From Anaerolineae bacterium (GTDB lineage Bacteria; Chloroflexota; Anaerolineae; Aggregatilineales; Phototrophicaceae), in NCBI GenBank assembly GCA_022843745.1, contig JALHNB010000009.1:1-64000 (forward strand): 64,000 nt of DNA, written 5' to 3'. The position numbers and the translations under genes were made by a program. This document shows, one piece after another, positions 15,466 through 23,885 of the stretch; positions within the stretch are counted from its first letter, which is position 1; each line of letters opens with the position of its first letter. The notes beneath the pieces were generated by a model, which saw only the letters and a program-made list of their open reading frames with translations, was not told the DNA's origin and made no database searches.

Positions 15466-16971
15466 ATGCGAACCCTGCTAATCCTGCTCATCGTCGGCCT
15501 ATTGGGATTCGCCACACAAGCGCAAGATGATACGGTGCTGGAGCGTTATGTTCCGGTGACTGGCAACATCGAAGGTGGCAAATCGCAAATTTGGACTTTT
15601 GCTGCTGCCGAGGGTGAAGTCCTTTCATTCGTACTGCGCCCCACCTCCGGCGATCTCGATCCCATGCTGACCATCACCAACGGCAGCAATGTGCAACTGC
15701 TCACCAATGACGACTATGCCTATCCTGACAGCCCGGATGCCCTGCTCGAAGCTGTGACCATCCCCCGTCGTGATACCTATACCATCACCATCTCGGGATT
15801 TGGCACGACTTCCGGCGACTTTTCCCTGACGGTATTGTCGGGTTTCGCCGATCAGGTGGCGAATGACACCTTCGATAATGCGCGTCAGTGGCGATCCAGT
15901 GGCAGCCCATTGGTGATGAACATCAGTAATGGCCGCATCGCATTGGAGTTAACTGGAGTCGAAGAAAGCGGATTCGCCGTCAGCAGCGCAGAAATTCCCG
16001 CCGATTTTTACGCACGTGCGGAAATTTTGCAGGTCGGCGGCCAGCCTGTATGGACAGTCGGATTGATCGCCCGCCAGCAGGACAACGATAATTATTATGC
16101 TCTGGAAATCAATCAGCGTGGCGAATGGCGCTTCGTACTTCGGGACGAAGGCGTTGAGAGTAATGTGCGCGATTGGATTACCCATCCGGCGATTGTCGCG
16201 GGTCAGAGCAATTTTACACTTGGCTTGATGGCGAATGATACGGGTTTTGACTTCTTCTACAATGATCTGTTGATTGGCCGCGTGACCGATGATACGTTGA
16301 CCCAGCCGGGTAATATCGGGCTGATGGTCGAAACCGGAACGGCAGCCGACAGCCGTGTCAGTGCGCTGTTCGATAATCTGGTTGTTACTGCGCCCCTGCA
16401 AATTGATGGTCGCAATATCCTGCCGCAGACACTCCTGATTGGCGACAGTGCAACGACGGTGCAGGAATTACAGCGCCGCCACCTCATCCCTTCAAGTGGT
16501 GAGATGCGCATGACGATACCAGAAAGTTTCGTCAATTCCAATCAGCCGGGTGTGAACGAAATTTTGCTCGGTGGCAGCCAGCAGTTTGAAAACTTCGCCA
16601 TCGGGACAACCGTTTCCTGGGAGGCACAAGCGCCGGGGCAAACAGGCTGCGGCTTGCTGCTTCGCGCTGCCAGTGATAGCGATTATACGTTGGCCTATCT
16701 CGATCAAACCGGGGGTTATGGCCTCTCCCGCCGCCAGGGAGAAACATTTTCGACGGGCTTATTTGCCGAAAACCCAGCTATGACCGGAAACTCGCATCAT
16801 CTGTTGGTCATCGCCAATGAAGATCAGCTTTACTATTATGTCGATGGGCAATATGTAGGCGTGGTAGAAGATGCCGTTCGAGAGGGACAGATCGGCAATG
16901 CTGTCGTCAATTTCGAGCCGATCACGACGGCTTGCCAATTTACCGACACTTGGCTCTGGCAGTGGCAATAA
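15445..16971 (+). CDS. Secreted protein with PPC-like and laminin-G-like beta domains
   Basis: A 508-residue exported protein of unknown function. A signal peptide is clear from MRTLLILLIVGLLGFATQAQ (residues 8-27). A PPC-like beta domain follows (residues about 35-135: FAAAEGEVLSFVLRP, DTYTITISGFGT). Two concanavalin-like/DUF1080-like repeats come next, centred on VWTVGLIARQQDNDNYYAL and GCGLLLRAASDSDYTLAYL. Such domains usually bind carbohydrate or protein at the cell surface. I chose ATG 15445 because it overlaps the preceding stop (TAATG); ATG 15466 would give the same mature protein. Confidence 0.78.
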   Translation: MDAFRPPMRTLLILLIVGLLGFATQAQDDTVLERYVPVTGNIEGGKSQIWTFAAAEGEVLSFVLRPTSGDLDPMLTITNGSNVQLLTNDDYAYPDSPDALLEAVTIPRRDTYTITISGFGTTSGDFSLTVLSGFADQVANDTFDNARQWRSSGSPLVMNISNGRIALELTGVEESGFAVSSAEIPADFYARAEILQVGGQPVWTVGLIARQQDNDNYYALEINQRGEWRFVLRDEGVESNVRDWITHPAIVAGQSNFTLGLMANDTGFDFFYNDLLIGRVTDDTLTQPGNIGLMVETGTAADSRVSALFDNLVVTAPLQIDGRNILPQTLLIGDSATTVQELQRRHLIPSSGEMRMTIPESFVNSNQPGVNEILLGGSQQFENFAIGTTVSWEAQAPGQTGCGLLLRAASDSDYTLAYLDQTGGYGLSRRQGETFSTGLFAENPAMTGNSHHLLVIANEDQLYYYVDGQYVGVVEDAVREGQIGNAVVNFEPITTACQFTDTWLWQWQ

Positions 16972-17031
16972 ATCCAACGGGTATCATTTTAGCGTACCTG
17001 TGTTGATAGCTCAGTTAAGAACATTATTGCG

Positions 17032-17955
17032 ATGAAACCCATTGAAGCCGCTGTTTTACGAACCTTATTGTATGCCGACGTTTTCAATTTTCCGATGACA
17101 TCGGAAGAAATTCATCATTTTCTGATTGATGATGCGCCTGCCAGCTTAAAACAGATCGAGGATATTTTAGCCACATCGTTATTCATCCGTGAACATGTCG
17201 AGATGGACTGCGGCTATTTCGTGCGTGTGGGACGACGAGCGCTGATTGAGCAGCGCATGGCGCGTGAGAAGGCATCACAAACGCTCTGGCCGCAGGCGCT
17301 ACGCTATGGGACATGGCTGGCGCGGCTGCCGTTCGTGCGGATGGTCGCCGTGACAGGTGCGCTGGCAATGCACAACGCAGCCAGTGTGCATGATGATCTG
17401 GATTATATGCTCGTGACTGCGGAGGGCCGAGTCTGGCTGGCACGTGCATTTTCGATTCTGCTGGTGCGAGTCGCTCGGTTGGGCGGCGTGATTATTTGCC
17501 CCAATTATGTGCTTTCGGAAAGCGCTCTGGAACAAAACAAAAAAGACCTGTTTATCGCCCACGAAATTACGCAGATGATCCCCATTTACGGCCATCCACT
17601 ATACTGGGCATTCCGCGCGGTCAACACATGGGTCGCTGACCATTTGCCTAATGCTGATAAAACTTTCCGCGATGAGCCGGAACATCCCCCTGGTAAATTT
17701 GGGCTAACGATCAAGCGCACTTTAGAAGCACTTTTGGGTGGCAAACTCGGAGATAGGCTCGAAAATTGGGAATATCAGCGCAAGTTGCGGCGTTTCGCGG
17801 GTGATATGAAAACCCCGCATTCAGCAGCACAGCTTGACGAGAAGCGTGTTAAAGGCCATTTCAAGGATTACGGACATCCGGTACTGCGCCAGTATCACGA
17901 ACGCCTGCGCGAATATGGGCTGGAAGAAGTGGAATTTTCTACGTCTGGGGATTAG
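17032..17955 (+). CDS. Nucleotidyltransferase-like protein
   Basis: A 307-residue protein. The N-terminal 75 residues look like a winged-helix unit (AVLRTLLYADVFNFPMTSEEI). The centre holds a degenerate nucleotidyltransferase signature, VAVTGALAMHNAAS followed by DDLDYMLVT (residues about 105-128), where the usual GS is replaced by GA. A helical region with an amphipathic segment follows. The DxD-type metal site appears kept. Members of this type often sit near glycosyltransferase or radical SAM genes, but here the neighbours are a secreted beta protein and a convergent glycosidase. Substrate unknown. Confidence 0.65.
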   Translation: MKPIEAAVLRTLLYADVFNFPMTSEEIHHFLIDDAPASLKQIEDILATSLFIREHVEMDCGYFVRVGRRALIEQRMAREKASQTLWPQALRYGTWLARLPFVRMVAVTGALAMHNAASVHDDLDYMLVTAEGRVWLARAFSILLVRVARLGGVIICPNYVLSESALEQNKKDLFIAHEITQMIPIYGHPLYWAFRAVNTWVADHLPNADKTFRDEPEHPPGKFGLTIKRTLEALLGGKLGDRLENWEYQRKLRRFAGDMKTPHSAAQLDEKRVKGHFKDYGHPVLRQYHERLREYGLEEVEFSTSGD

Positions 17956-17982
17956 GAGGGGCAGGTACAAGACCCACCCCTC
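17956..17982. terminator. Hairpin between convergent genes
   Basis: GAGGGG (17956-17961) pairs with CCCCTC (17977-17982), and an inner GGT/ACC stem continues it across a small CA/CA internal loop. It sits in the 43-base gap between two converging genes. No strong U-tract follows on either side, so termination is only likely. Confidence 0.45.
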
Positions 17983-17998
17983 GTGGAAACTGATTTTC

Positions 17999-19417
17999 CT
18001 ACTTCTTCATCACCGCGCCGAGCGTATCACACGCCGGGCATGTGCCGTCAGGCCGGAACATGGCGTAACCACCCATCGGGTCTGTAGCCGTATAGAATGG
18101 GAAATCGACATTCCACACGATCATCAGGCGTACCCTGCCACTCTGCGCGGCGGCAGTGGCAGCCTCAGCCAACCATGCAGCGTGCTGCGCAACGGTTGTA
18201 TTCGCCGCCCAACCGAATGAGGCCGGGATCGCCGTGCTAAAGCCCTGGCCGGAAAGATAGCCTAGCTCCGTAAAGCAGACCTGTTTGCCACCAAATGGGT
18301 TATAACCACGCGCTAACATTGAGCTAAAGTAATAGCTTGGATATTCGCCACGCGGATCGCCACTGTTGGTCGAGGGCGAAACGATGCCTTCGTTGTAATG
18401 CAGGCCCACGCAGTCCATATAACTTGCCGCGCCAGCCGCTGCCATCTGAGCCATAAACGTGTCGTCGTTGCAACCACCGCTGCCGCAACCAGCCGTTCCG
18501 AAGAAGCCAGTCGGCGCGGGCGCACCGCTGATAACAATGGTATTGGGATTCGCAGCTTTGATCGCATTGTAAGCGCCAGCAAGCAGTTGTGTATAATTCG
18601 CGCCATTGATCGAAGCGGCAGGCCACTCACGATCAATATTGGGTTCGTTCCAGACTTCAATCGCGTCTGCGCCTAACGCCGCAACCCCGCCCACGAAACT
18701 GCTGTAGCTGTTGATATAACCAGCGAAATCGCCCATCTGCGATTGCTCACCGACGATGCCCACCAGAATTTTGAATCCGCTTGCTTTAGCCGCGTTAATG
18801 TTACCGGCTACTGAGCTGGGGTCTTGTCCTACGCTGTAGCGAATCTGCTTTTTAACCCATTTCATGCCTGCACGGTTCATCAGGCTGACAGTATTGCCGT
18901 TGAGTTCGAGGACATGCCCACCGAGTTCAAAGCTGCCGGAAACCGCACTGCCCGGAATCGGCGTTGGCAGATTGGGATCGACTGTCCCCACAGGCGCAGG
19001 AGCGACACCTGCCGCTACAGGCGGATCGCAAATCGCGACGGCTTTGAGGTCGAAGCTCACGCGAGCCTGATAAAGGGTGCCGCGCAGATCGGTAATATTG
19101 AATATCCAGCCAAAATAAACTTCACGACCTGAATTCGGATCGTCCAGCGGTACGCAGCTATCAATGCCGCCTGGCTGAAACTCCGCCTGTTCAAATGTGT
19201 AATCGCGAATCAGAGTCAAATCAACGGATTTTTCCTCTTCAATCGCGTCACGGGCGGCGGAAAAACCGCGCCAGATTGGATCAGTCGGGGTAGGCGTAGG
19301 CACGCTTTGCGCCAGTGCCGGGGTGGATAAAGTCAACGAGAAAGCTGCGAATAAGAAAAGCAGCCCGGCACACGCTATGCTGGCGACTCGCCATGTGGAA
19401 CGAAAGTTGTCTTGCAT
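17999..19417 (-). CDS. Secreted clan GH-A-like glycoside hydrolase
   Basis: A 472-residue exported protein. A signal peptide covers residues about 12-36 (IACAGLLFLFAAFSLTLSTPALA). A beta-rich N-terminal section is followed by a TIM-barrel domain (about 180-470) with the acid/base Glu in DAIEVWNEPNID and a probable nucleophile Glu in QVCFTELGYLS, as in GH5/GH39-type retaining glycosidases. Paired Cys in CGSGGCNDD and CPAC near the C-terminus could form disulfides. Substrate unknown. It has its own upstream region with paired repeats (19447-19519) and converges with the nucleotidyltransferase-like gene. Confidence 0.8.
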   Translation of the reverse strand: MQDNFRSTWRVASIACAGLLFLFAAFSLTLSTPALAQSVPTPTPTDPIWRGFSAARDAIEEEKSVDLTLIRDYTFEQAEFQPGGIDSCVPLDDPNSGREVYFGWIFNITDLRGTLYQARVSFDLKAVAICDPPVAAGVAPAPVGTVDPNLPTPIPGSAVSGSFELGGHVLELNGNTVSLMNRAGMKWVKKQIRYSVGQDPSSVAGNINAAKASGFKILVGIVGEQSQMGDFAGYINSYSSFVGGVAALGADAIEVWNEPNIDREWPAASINGANYTQLLAGAYNAIKAANPNTIVISGAPAPTGFFGTAGCGSGGCNDDTFMAQMAAAGAASYMDCVGLHYNEGIVSPSTNSGDPRGEYPSYYFSSMLARGYNPFGGKQVCFTELGYLSGQGFSTAIPASFGWAANTTVAQHAAWLAEAATAAAQSGRVRLMIVWNVDFPFYTATDPMGGYAMFRPDGTCPACDTLGAVMKK

Positions 19418-19446
19418 TAGGGAAACACCTCATCTTGATAGACATT

Positions 19447-19519
19447 GCTGTTTACACAAAATTAGAAAACTATGTATGCTTCACAAAAGCGCACACAAAA
19501 TTAGAAATCTGTAAACAGC
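19447..19519 (-). promoter_or_regulatory. Candidate operator/promoter of the secreted glycosidase gene
   Basis: ACACAAAATTAGAAA occurs twice in direct orientation (19454-19468 and 19493-19507, 39 bases apart). The pair is enclosed by an inverted repeat GCTGTTTAC (19447-19455) and GTAAACAGC (19511-19519). The block lies 30-102 bases upstream of the minus-strand glycosidase start. The layout suggests cooperative regulator binding; no regulator is identified. Confidence 0.5.
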
Positions 19520-19626
19520 GGATAAGCCTACCCGAAAAGCGTGATTTTTCCAAGATAGATTAGACAGCGTAGGCGAAACGTCAAGTAACGACGAGATGAA
19601 TTGATGAACGTCGTTAGGGAAAAATA

Positions 19627-19657
19627 AAATAAGTGCCGGATTTCGACACTTATTTTC
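19627..19657 (-). terminator. Intrinsic terminator downstream of the CpXC gene
   Basis: AAAATAAGTG (19627-19636) and CACTTATTTT (19648-19657) form a perfect 10-bp stem with an 11-base loop. On the minus strand it is followed by TTTTATTTTT. It should end transcription coming from the CpXC gene. Confidence 0.8.
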
Positions 19658-19718
19658 TGCAAAGGCTTCCACAAACCTGTGGCAACTTGTTATATGCAAA
19701 GCAAAAGCGTATATCCCC

Positions 19719-19746
19719 GTAGGGGCGCAATATATTGCGCCCCTAC
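19719..19746. repeat. Dispersed palindrome, copy 1 (perfect, 28 bp)
   Basis: The left arm GTAGGGGCGCAATA is followed directly by its exact reverse complement. Related palindromes occur at 31023, 33538, 46214 and 50551, all but one between genes. The arms keep the GGGGCG core while the centre varies. Confidence 0.8.
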
Positions 19747-19772
19747 AAAGTCAATCTCTTACCACAAACCGC

Positions 19773-21131
19773 TTAGTTCGCCAGTTCTGCCATCGCGGCC
19801 TGACGCAGGAATGCTAATTTCTGAATCATATTTGTGTCGCCATGCTGCGCCAAAATCTGCCCAACAGCATCCATCACATCCAGAATCTCATCGCCATATT
19901 CATCGACACGCTCAGCGATAATTTTGCGAGCTTCTTCGTCGGTTTCGGTGGAGAGTAGTTCGTTCACAAACAACAGTTCCGGCTGCATATTGGCCTGCAA
20001 CGCCTGGACAGCCCGTTGGTAAATTTGCTTCAGACGTGCGCCGCTGTTGATGTCACCGCGTTTTTCAGCTTCTTCGATATTGGCGGATAGCACTGCCATA
20101 AAAGTGTCGTCAACCATATCCAGATTAGCCTGAATCAACTCATCAGGATTGGGGCTGTTGGCGATGGCCTGAAGGAATTTGACGGCATTTTGCAGCACCA
20201 TTTGCGACTGCTGGTCAATAATTGCGGTCAGTTCGACCAGTCGTTCGCGCAGACCTTCCAACTTATCACGCTCAGCGGCGGGTGCTTGCCCAATTCGCTG
20301 AGTCAATTCCTGAAAGAAGCCGTAATCCAGTGCCGGACGAGCCAGGCCGACAAGTGCCTGCAAACGCTGCTCATCATCCGCATATTGAATCACCAGATTC
20401 AAAATATCGGTGCGCTGTGCCTGCTGTCCGAGGCCTTCAATGGCCTGAGCCACCTCCTGCACGATTTCTTCCTGCAACTGGCTCTGGGCGATTAACTCTT
20501 TGCCAAATGTCGAGAGTTCAGCGACGCGATTTTGCACCATCAGCAGCCGTTCGGCTAAATCTGAGCGCCCTTCCTGCATCGCACGCTGCGCCATCGCCAT
20601 GACCGCCTGAAAAAATTGTGACTTGATTTCGGAATCATGCTGTTGAATCACTGCTGGAAGCGCTTCATCAGTCGCCTGAAGCAATGTTTCGACCAGCTTG
20701 ATGGTTGCGCGTTGAGCTTCCATCATCTCCGGTGTGACACCATCGGCCTGCAAAATCTGATCGACCAGCCCTTGCATGGTCAAGGCCTGACGCGGTTGAA
20801 ACAGATAGCCCCTCATCGCTTCTTTGGGCAAGCTGCTGGTCAACTCACGCATCAAATCGCCCATGACTTTTTCCTGCTGCTGCTTCGGCAGACTGAGTTC
20901 CATCGGCATATACGAAATCAATAGTTCCTTGCTGCCATCATGATAGAGGATGGGCGCCGCAATGGTGCTGACAACACCGCAGGCCGAGCATTGAACGCTG
21001 TTCATGCGTCCTGTGAGGAGTCGGGCTTTGGCTTCAGGGTCATCATTGGCGTTAATCAGGCTTTCAACGACAGCGTTAACGGGCTGGCCGCAGTTCGGAC
21101 ACTGAATGGTGGTACGGGTCGCTTTTGGCAT
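19773..21131 (-). CDS. CpXC-domain protein with long helical C-terminus
   Basis: A 452-residue protein. The N-terminal 75 residues form a CpXC domain, a zinc-binding fold with paired CxxC motifs (IQCPNCGQ near residue 10, VQCSACGVV near 47). The remainder is almost wholly helical, rich in Gln, Glu, Ala and Leu, and probably coiled-coil. No signal or membrane segment is visible. CpXC proteins have no established function. The gene follows the GAF-PAS histidine kinase on the same strand with a 43-base gap, so it may be part of the same transcript and signalling module. Confidence 0.85.
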   Translation of the reverse strand: MPKATRTTIQCPNCGQPVNAVVESLINANDDPEAKARLLTGRMNSVQCSACGVVSTIAAPILYHDGSKELLISYMPMELSLPKQQQEKVMGDLMRELTSSLPKEAMRGYLFQPRQALTMQGLVDQILQADGVTPEMMEAQRATIKLVETLLQATDEALPAVIQQHDSEIKSQFFQAVMAMAQRAMQEGRSDLAERLLMVQNRVAELSTFGKELIAQSQLQEEIVQEVAQAIEGLGQQAQRTDILNLVIQYADDEQRLQALVGLARPALDYGFFQELTQRIGQAPAAERDKLEGLRERLVELTAIIDQQSQMVLQNAVKFLQAIANSPNPDELIQANLDMVDDTFMAVLSANIEEAEKRGDINSGARLKQIYQRAVQALQANMQPELLFVNELLSTETDEEARKIIAERVDEYGDEILDVMDAVGQILAQHGDTNMIQKLAFLRQAAMAELAN

Positions 21132-21174
21132 GGCTTTCTCCGGGAAGCGGTCTATCTAAAATTTGGGCTAAAAA

Positions 21175-22749
21175 TTACTGCGGCAGGGTGAAAAAGAAGG
21201 TTGAACCCTCACCAGGCTTGCTCTTGACATTGAGAGTTCCATTATGAGCTTCAATAATGCCTTTTGCCAGGTACAGGCCCAGGCCCGTCCCTTGTGTTTT
21301 GCGGCTTAATGTCCCATCAACGCGATAAAAGCGATCAAAAATATGTTCCTGTTCGCTCTCGCTAATGCCGACACCTTCATCGCGAATAAATACGGTTACG
21401 CTTTGGTCATCGGCCTGCCCACCGACTTCAATTGTACCGCCATCTGGCGAGTATTTGATGGCGTTGCTCAAAAGATTATCGAATACACGCCGGAGTCGTT
21501 CTTCATCACCATGAATAACCGGGAACTGCGGTGGAAATGACAGTTTGAAGTGATGGCGCTGCGTTTGGGTGCTAAAACGTTCGACAGCCCGATTCGCTAA
21601 TTCATCGAGCATCACATCGCTCATATTAAGGCGCATACGCTCGGCCTGAAGCTTACTGGCAGCCAGCAAATTTTCGATCAGTTCGGTCAAACGATCCGCT
21701 TCTTCTTCGATGACCGCCAGACTATCACGAATCACATTATGATCCCAGTGTGCGTCCTCGCGGCGCAAAGTCCCGGCGTACCCTTTAATCAGGGCAACCG
21801 GCGTTTTGAGTTCATGCGAAACGCTGGAAATGAAAACGTTTTGCATCTCCTGTGCGCGGCGGAAATTGGTGATGTCACGCACATTGGCGATGATATTGGC
21901 GATGCGACCATCCGATGTAAACAATGGCCCATAGGTGATGCCAATGCTCAAGGTCATGCCATCAAGGCGCAGAATATCACCCTCGACATACAGCGTTTCC
22001 GGCGTTGAACCCTGTGCTGGACGGAACGGCCAGCCCTCGGATAACGCCTGTCGCAAATCACCCTGCTCCAGCCGACTCCACACGATAACCGCGTCCTGGT
22101 CACGTGCCTGGGCATCTTCTGCCCGCCAGCCTGTCATGCGTTCCAACGCGCGGTTAAAACGCAAAATCCGCAAATCAGCGTCCAGGATCATCACCCCGTC
22201 GGCGCTGTATTTGACGAAAGCATCCAGCCGTTTGCGCTCACGATCCATATTTTCGTAAAGCAGGGCGTTATGGACAGCAATCGCGGCCTGATCCGCAAAG
22301 CTCTGCAAAATCTGGATGTCATTGGGCGTTGTGTTGCCGACATAATCACGAAAAACCAGCAGCAAACCAACAGGTTCTCCGGCAATCGCCAGCGGCATCG
22401 GAAATAATTGCTTCAACCCCTGGTCAATGACGGCTGCCATCTCACGCAGGTTTTCCTCAAGGTGCTGAAATTCAAGCCCTTTACTCGCGCCTGTGACCAA
22501 CTCGGCGACATGCTTTTCCAATTCAGGCAATTTTGAGCTGTCAATATTGATGGTCGCGCGGATACGATAGTGTTCGGTGGATGAATCGCGCAATGCGATC
22601 AAACCGACAACGTGGCCTGCCAACATCAAAACTGAGGCTTTGAGGACGAGGCGTAAAACCTCGCTCAAATCCAATTGGGCGGTCATCGCGCGCGAAATTT
22701 CGAGCAGCAAATCACGCTGGCGAACACGGTAATCCGGTAGTAGTAGCAT
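21175..22749 (-). CDS. GAF-PAS sensor histidine kinase
   Basis: A 524-residue kinase with a GAF domain (residues about 15-165), a short coiled linker, a PAS domain (about 175-300: SADGVMILDADLRILRFNRA), HisKA with His312 in SSVSHELKTP, and an HATPase_c domain (N box VFDNLLSNAIKYSPDGG, G1 DEGVGIS, F box IFDRFYR, G2 GTGLGLYLAK). No transmembrane helix is visible, so it is a cytosolic sensor of a small ligand or redox cue. No response regulator is adjacent. The start ATG 22749 lacks a strong RBS and could be leaderless. Confidence 0.93.
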   Translation of the reverse strand: MLLLPDYRVRQRDLLLEISRAMTAQLDLSEVLRLVLKASVLMLAGHVVGLIALRDSSTEHYRIRATINIDSSKLPELEKHVAELVTGASKGLEFQHLEENLREMAAVIDQGLKQLFPMPLAIAGEPVGLLLVFRDYVGNTTPNDIQILQSFADQAAIAVHNALLYENMDRERKRLDAFVKYSADGVMILDADLRILRFNRALERMTGWRAEDAQARDQDAVIVWSRLEQGDLRQALSEGWPFRPAQGSTPETLYVEGDILRLDGMTLSIGITYGPLFTSDGRIANIIANVRDITNFRRAQEMQNVFISSVSHELKTPVALIKGYAGTLRREDAHWDHNVIRDSLAVIEEEADRLTELIENLLAASKLQAERMRLNMSDVMLDELANRAVERFSTQTQRHHFKLSFPPQFPVIHGDEERLRRVFDNLLSNAIKYSPDGGTIEVGGQADDQSVTVFIRDEGVGISESEQEHIFDRFYRVDGTLSRKTQGTGLGLYLAKGIIEAHNGTLNVKSKPGEGSTFFFTLPQ

Positions 22750-22806
22750 GGAAAAATTGTAGCACGATGTCCGAAGGCGTGGTAGCGCGTGAAAATATTT
22801 CTATGA

Positions 22807-23766
22807 TTATTCTAACAGGCGATTAAATCCGCCCATTGTTGTCACCAATGCTGCCGCGCCAATCACGCTAACATTGTCGCCCAACGCGGCCATTTCAATG
22901 CGCAAACCGTTCAGATAGCCCTCATCCAGCACATTTTCGCGAATCGTCTGGCGAATCGGCTCAAACAGGATTTCACCCATATTGCTCACACTGCCACCGA
23001 ACACGATAATTTCAGGATTAAAGAGATGCAGCAGGCTGACCATCCCCAGACCGATCACCCAGCCCACGCGCCTCACGATGGAGAGCGCCAATTCATCACC
23101 CTGGTGTGCCGCCTCGCTGACGATCCGGCTGTCGATTCGAGCCAGTTCGCCGCCGACCATCTGCTTGATAATGGATTGTTCGCCACGCGCGATTCTGACA
23201 CGGGTCTGGCGGGCAATGGCGGGGCCAGCAGCCTCTTTTTCCAGCGACGAGGGGCGACCATCCACAACGAGAATAGTATGACCGATTTCCGCGCCAAATC
23301 CTTCTTTTCCCAGCAGCAAGCGCCCGTCGATCAGCACACCGCCGCCAATACCCGTACTGAGTGTGATATAAATGGCGTGTTTGCACCCTTTTGCCGCGCC
23401 ACGCGCAACTTCAGCTAAGACTGCGACATTGGCATCGTTGCCTACATAGGTCGTTACGCCAAATGTATCCTGCAATATTTGCGCCAGCGGAATGCTGTGC
23501 CAACCGGGTAAATTGGGAGGCGCGAGGACTACGCCTGTAAACGGATTCAGCGGCCCCGGTGACGATACGCCAATCCCCATCACAGGTGTGCCATCTTTCG
23601 GCCAAACCGCGCGAATCAAATCGCTGATACGCCCAATCACTTTGTCCGGCCCTTCGTCGGCAAGCGTGGCGGTTTCCTGGCGTTCGAGAATATTTAAGTC
23701 CTGGTCAAGACGCGCGACCCGGATGCGGCTGCCGCCCAGATCTACGCCAATAATTGCTTGTGACAT
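22807..23766 (-). CDS. ROK-family sugar kinase (glucokinase-like)
   Basis: A 319-residue ROK protein, likely an ATP-dependent hexose kinase. The phosphate-binding motif IIGVDLGGSRIRVA lies at residues 5-18, followed by GIGVSSPGP, the sugar/ATP region VGNDANVAVLAE and the catalytic TLSTGIGGGVLIDG. The substrate loop has GFGAEIGH, but the CxCGxxGC zinc motif usual in ROK proteins is replaced by VVDGRPSSLEKEAAG, so no zinc site is visible. The start at 23766 fits RBS AAGGA and the conserved N-terminus. It diverges from mutS. Confidence 0.85.
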   Translation of the reverse strand: MSQAIIGVDLGGSRIRVARLDQDLNILERQETATLADEGPDKVIGRISDLIRAVWPKDGTPVMGIGVSSPGPLNPFTGVVLAPPNLPGWHSIPLAQILQDTFGVTTYVGNDANVAVLAEVARGAAKGCKHAIYITLSTGIGGGVLIDGRLLLGKEGFGAEIGHTILVVDGRPSSLEKEAAGPAIARQTRVRIARGEQSIIKQMVGGELARIDSRIVSEAAHQGDELALSIVRRVGWVIGLGMVSLLHLFNPEIIVFGGSVSNMGEILFEPIRQTIRENVLDEGYLNGLRIEMAALGDNVSVIGAAALVTTMGGFNRLLE

Positions 23767-23787
23767 ACTATTTGATCCTTGAATTGG

Positions 23788-23816
23788 TTGAAGCCCTCGC
23801 GCGGGCTGGTTAAAAT
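23788..23816 (+). promoter_or_regulatory. Sigma-70-type promoter for mutS
   Basis: TTGAAG (23788-23793) and TAAAAT (23811-23816) are separated by exactly 17 bases, 69 bases ahead of the mutS start and within the divergent gap to the ROK gene. Confidence 0.55.
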
Positions 23817-23885
23817 AGGTGTAGAACAAATCAACTAAAACATCAGCAACCGCTTAAAGCAGCTAATTTTCACGGAAAGAGCGCC

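Larger units (their letters stand above)
19418..19772. other. 355-bp intergenic region with regulatory repeats, terminator and palindrome
   Basis: No gene is seen. From left to right it holds paired direct and inverted repeats just upstream of the glycosidase gene (19447-19519), a minus-strand terminator for the CpXC operon (19627-19657), and a perfect 28-bp palindrome of the dispersed family (19719-19746). Confidence 0.7.
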
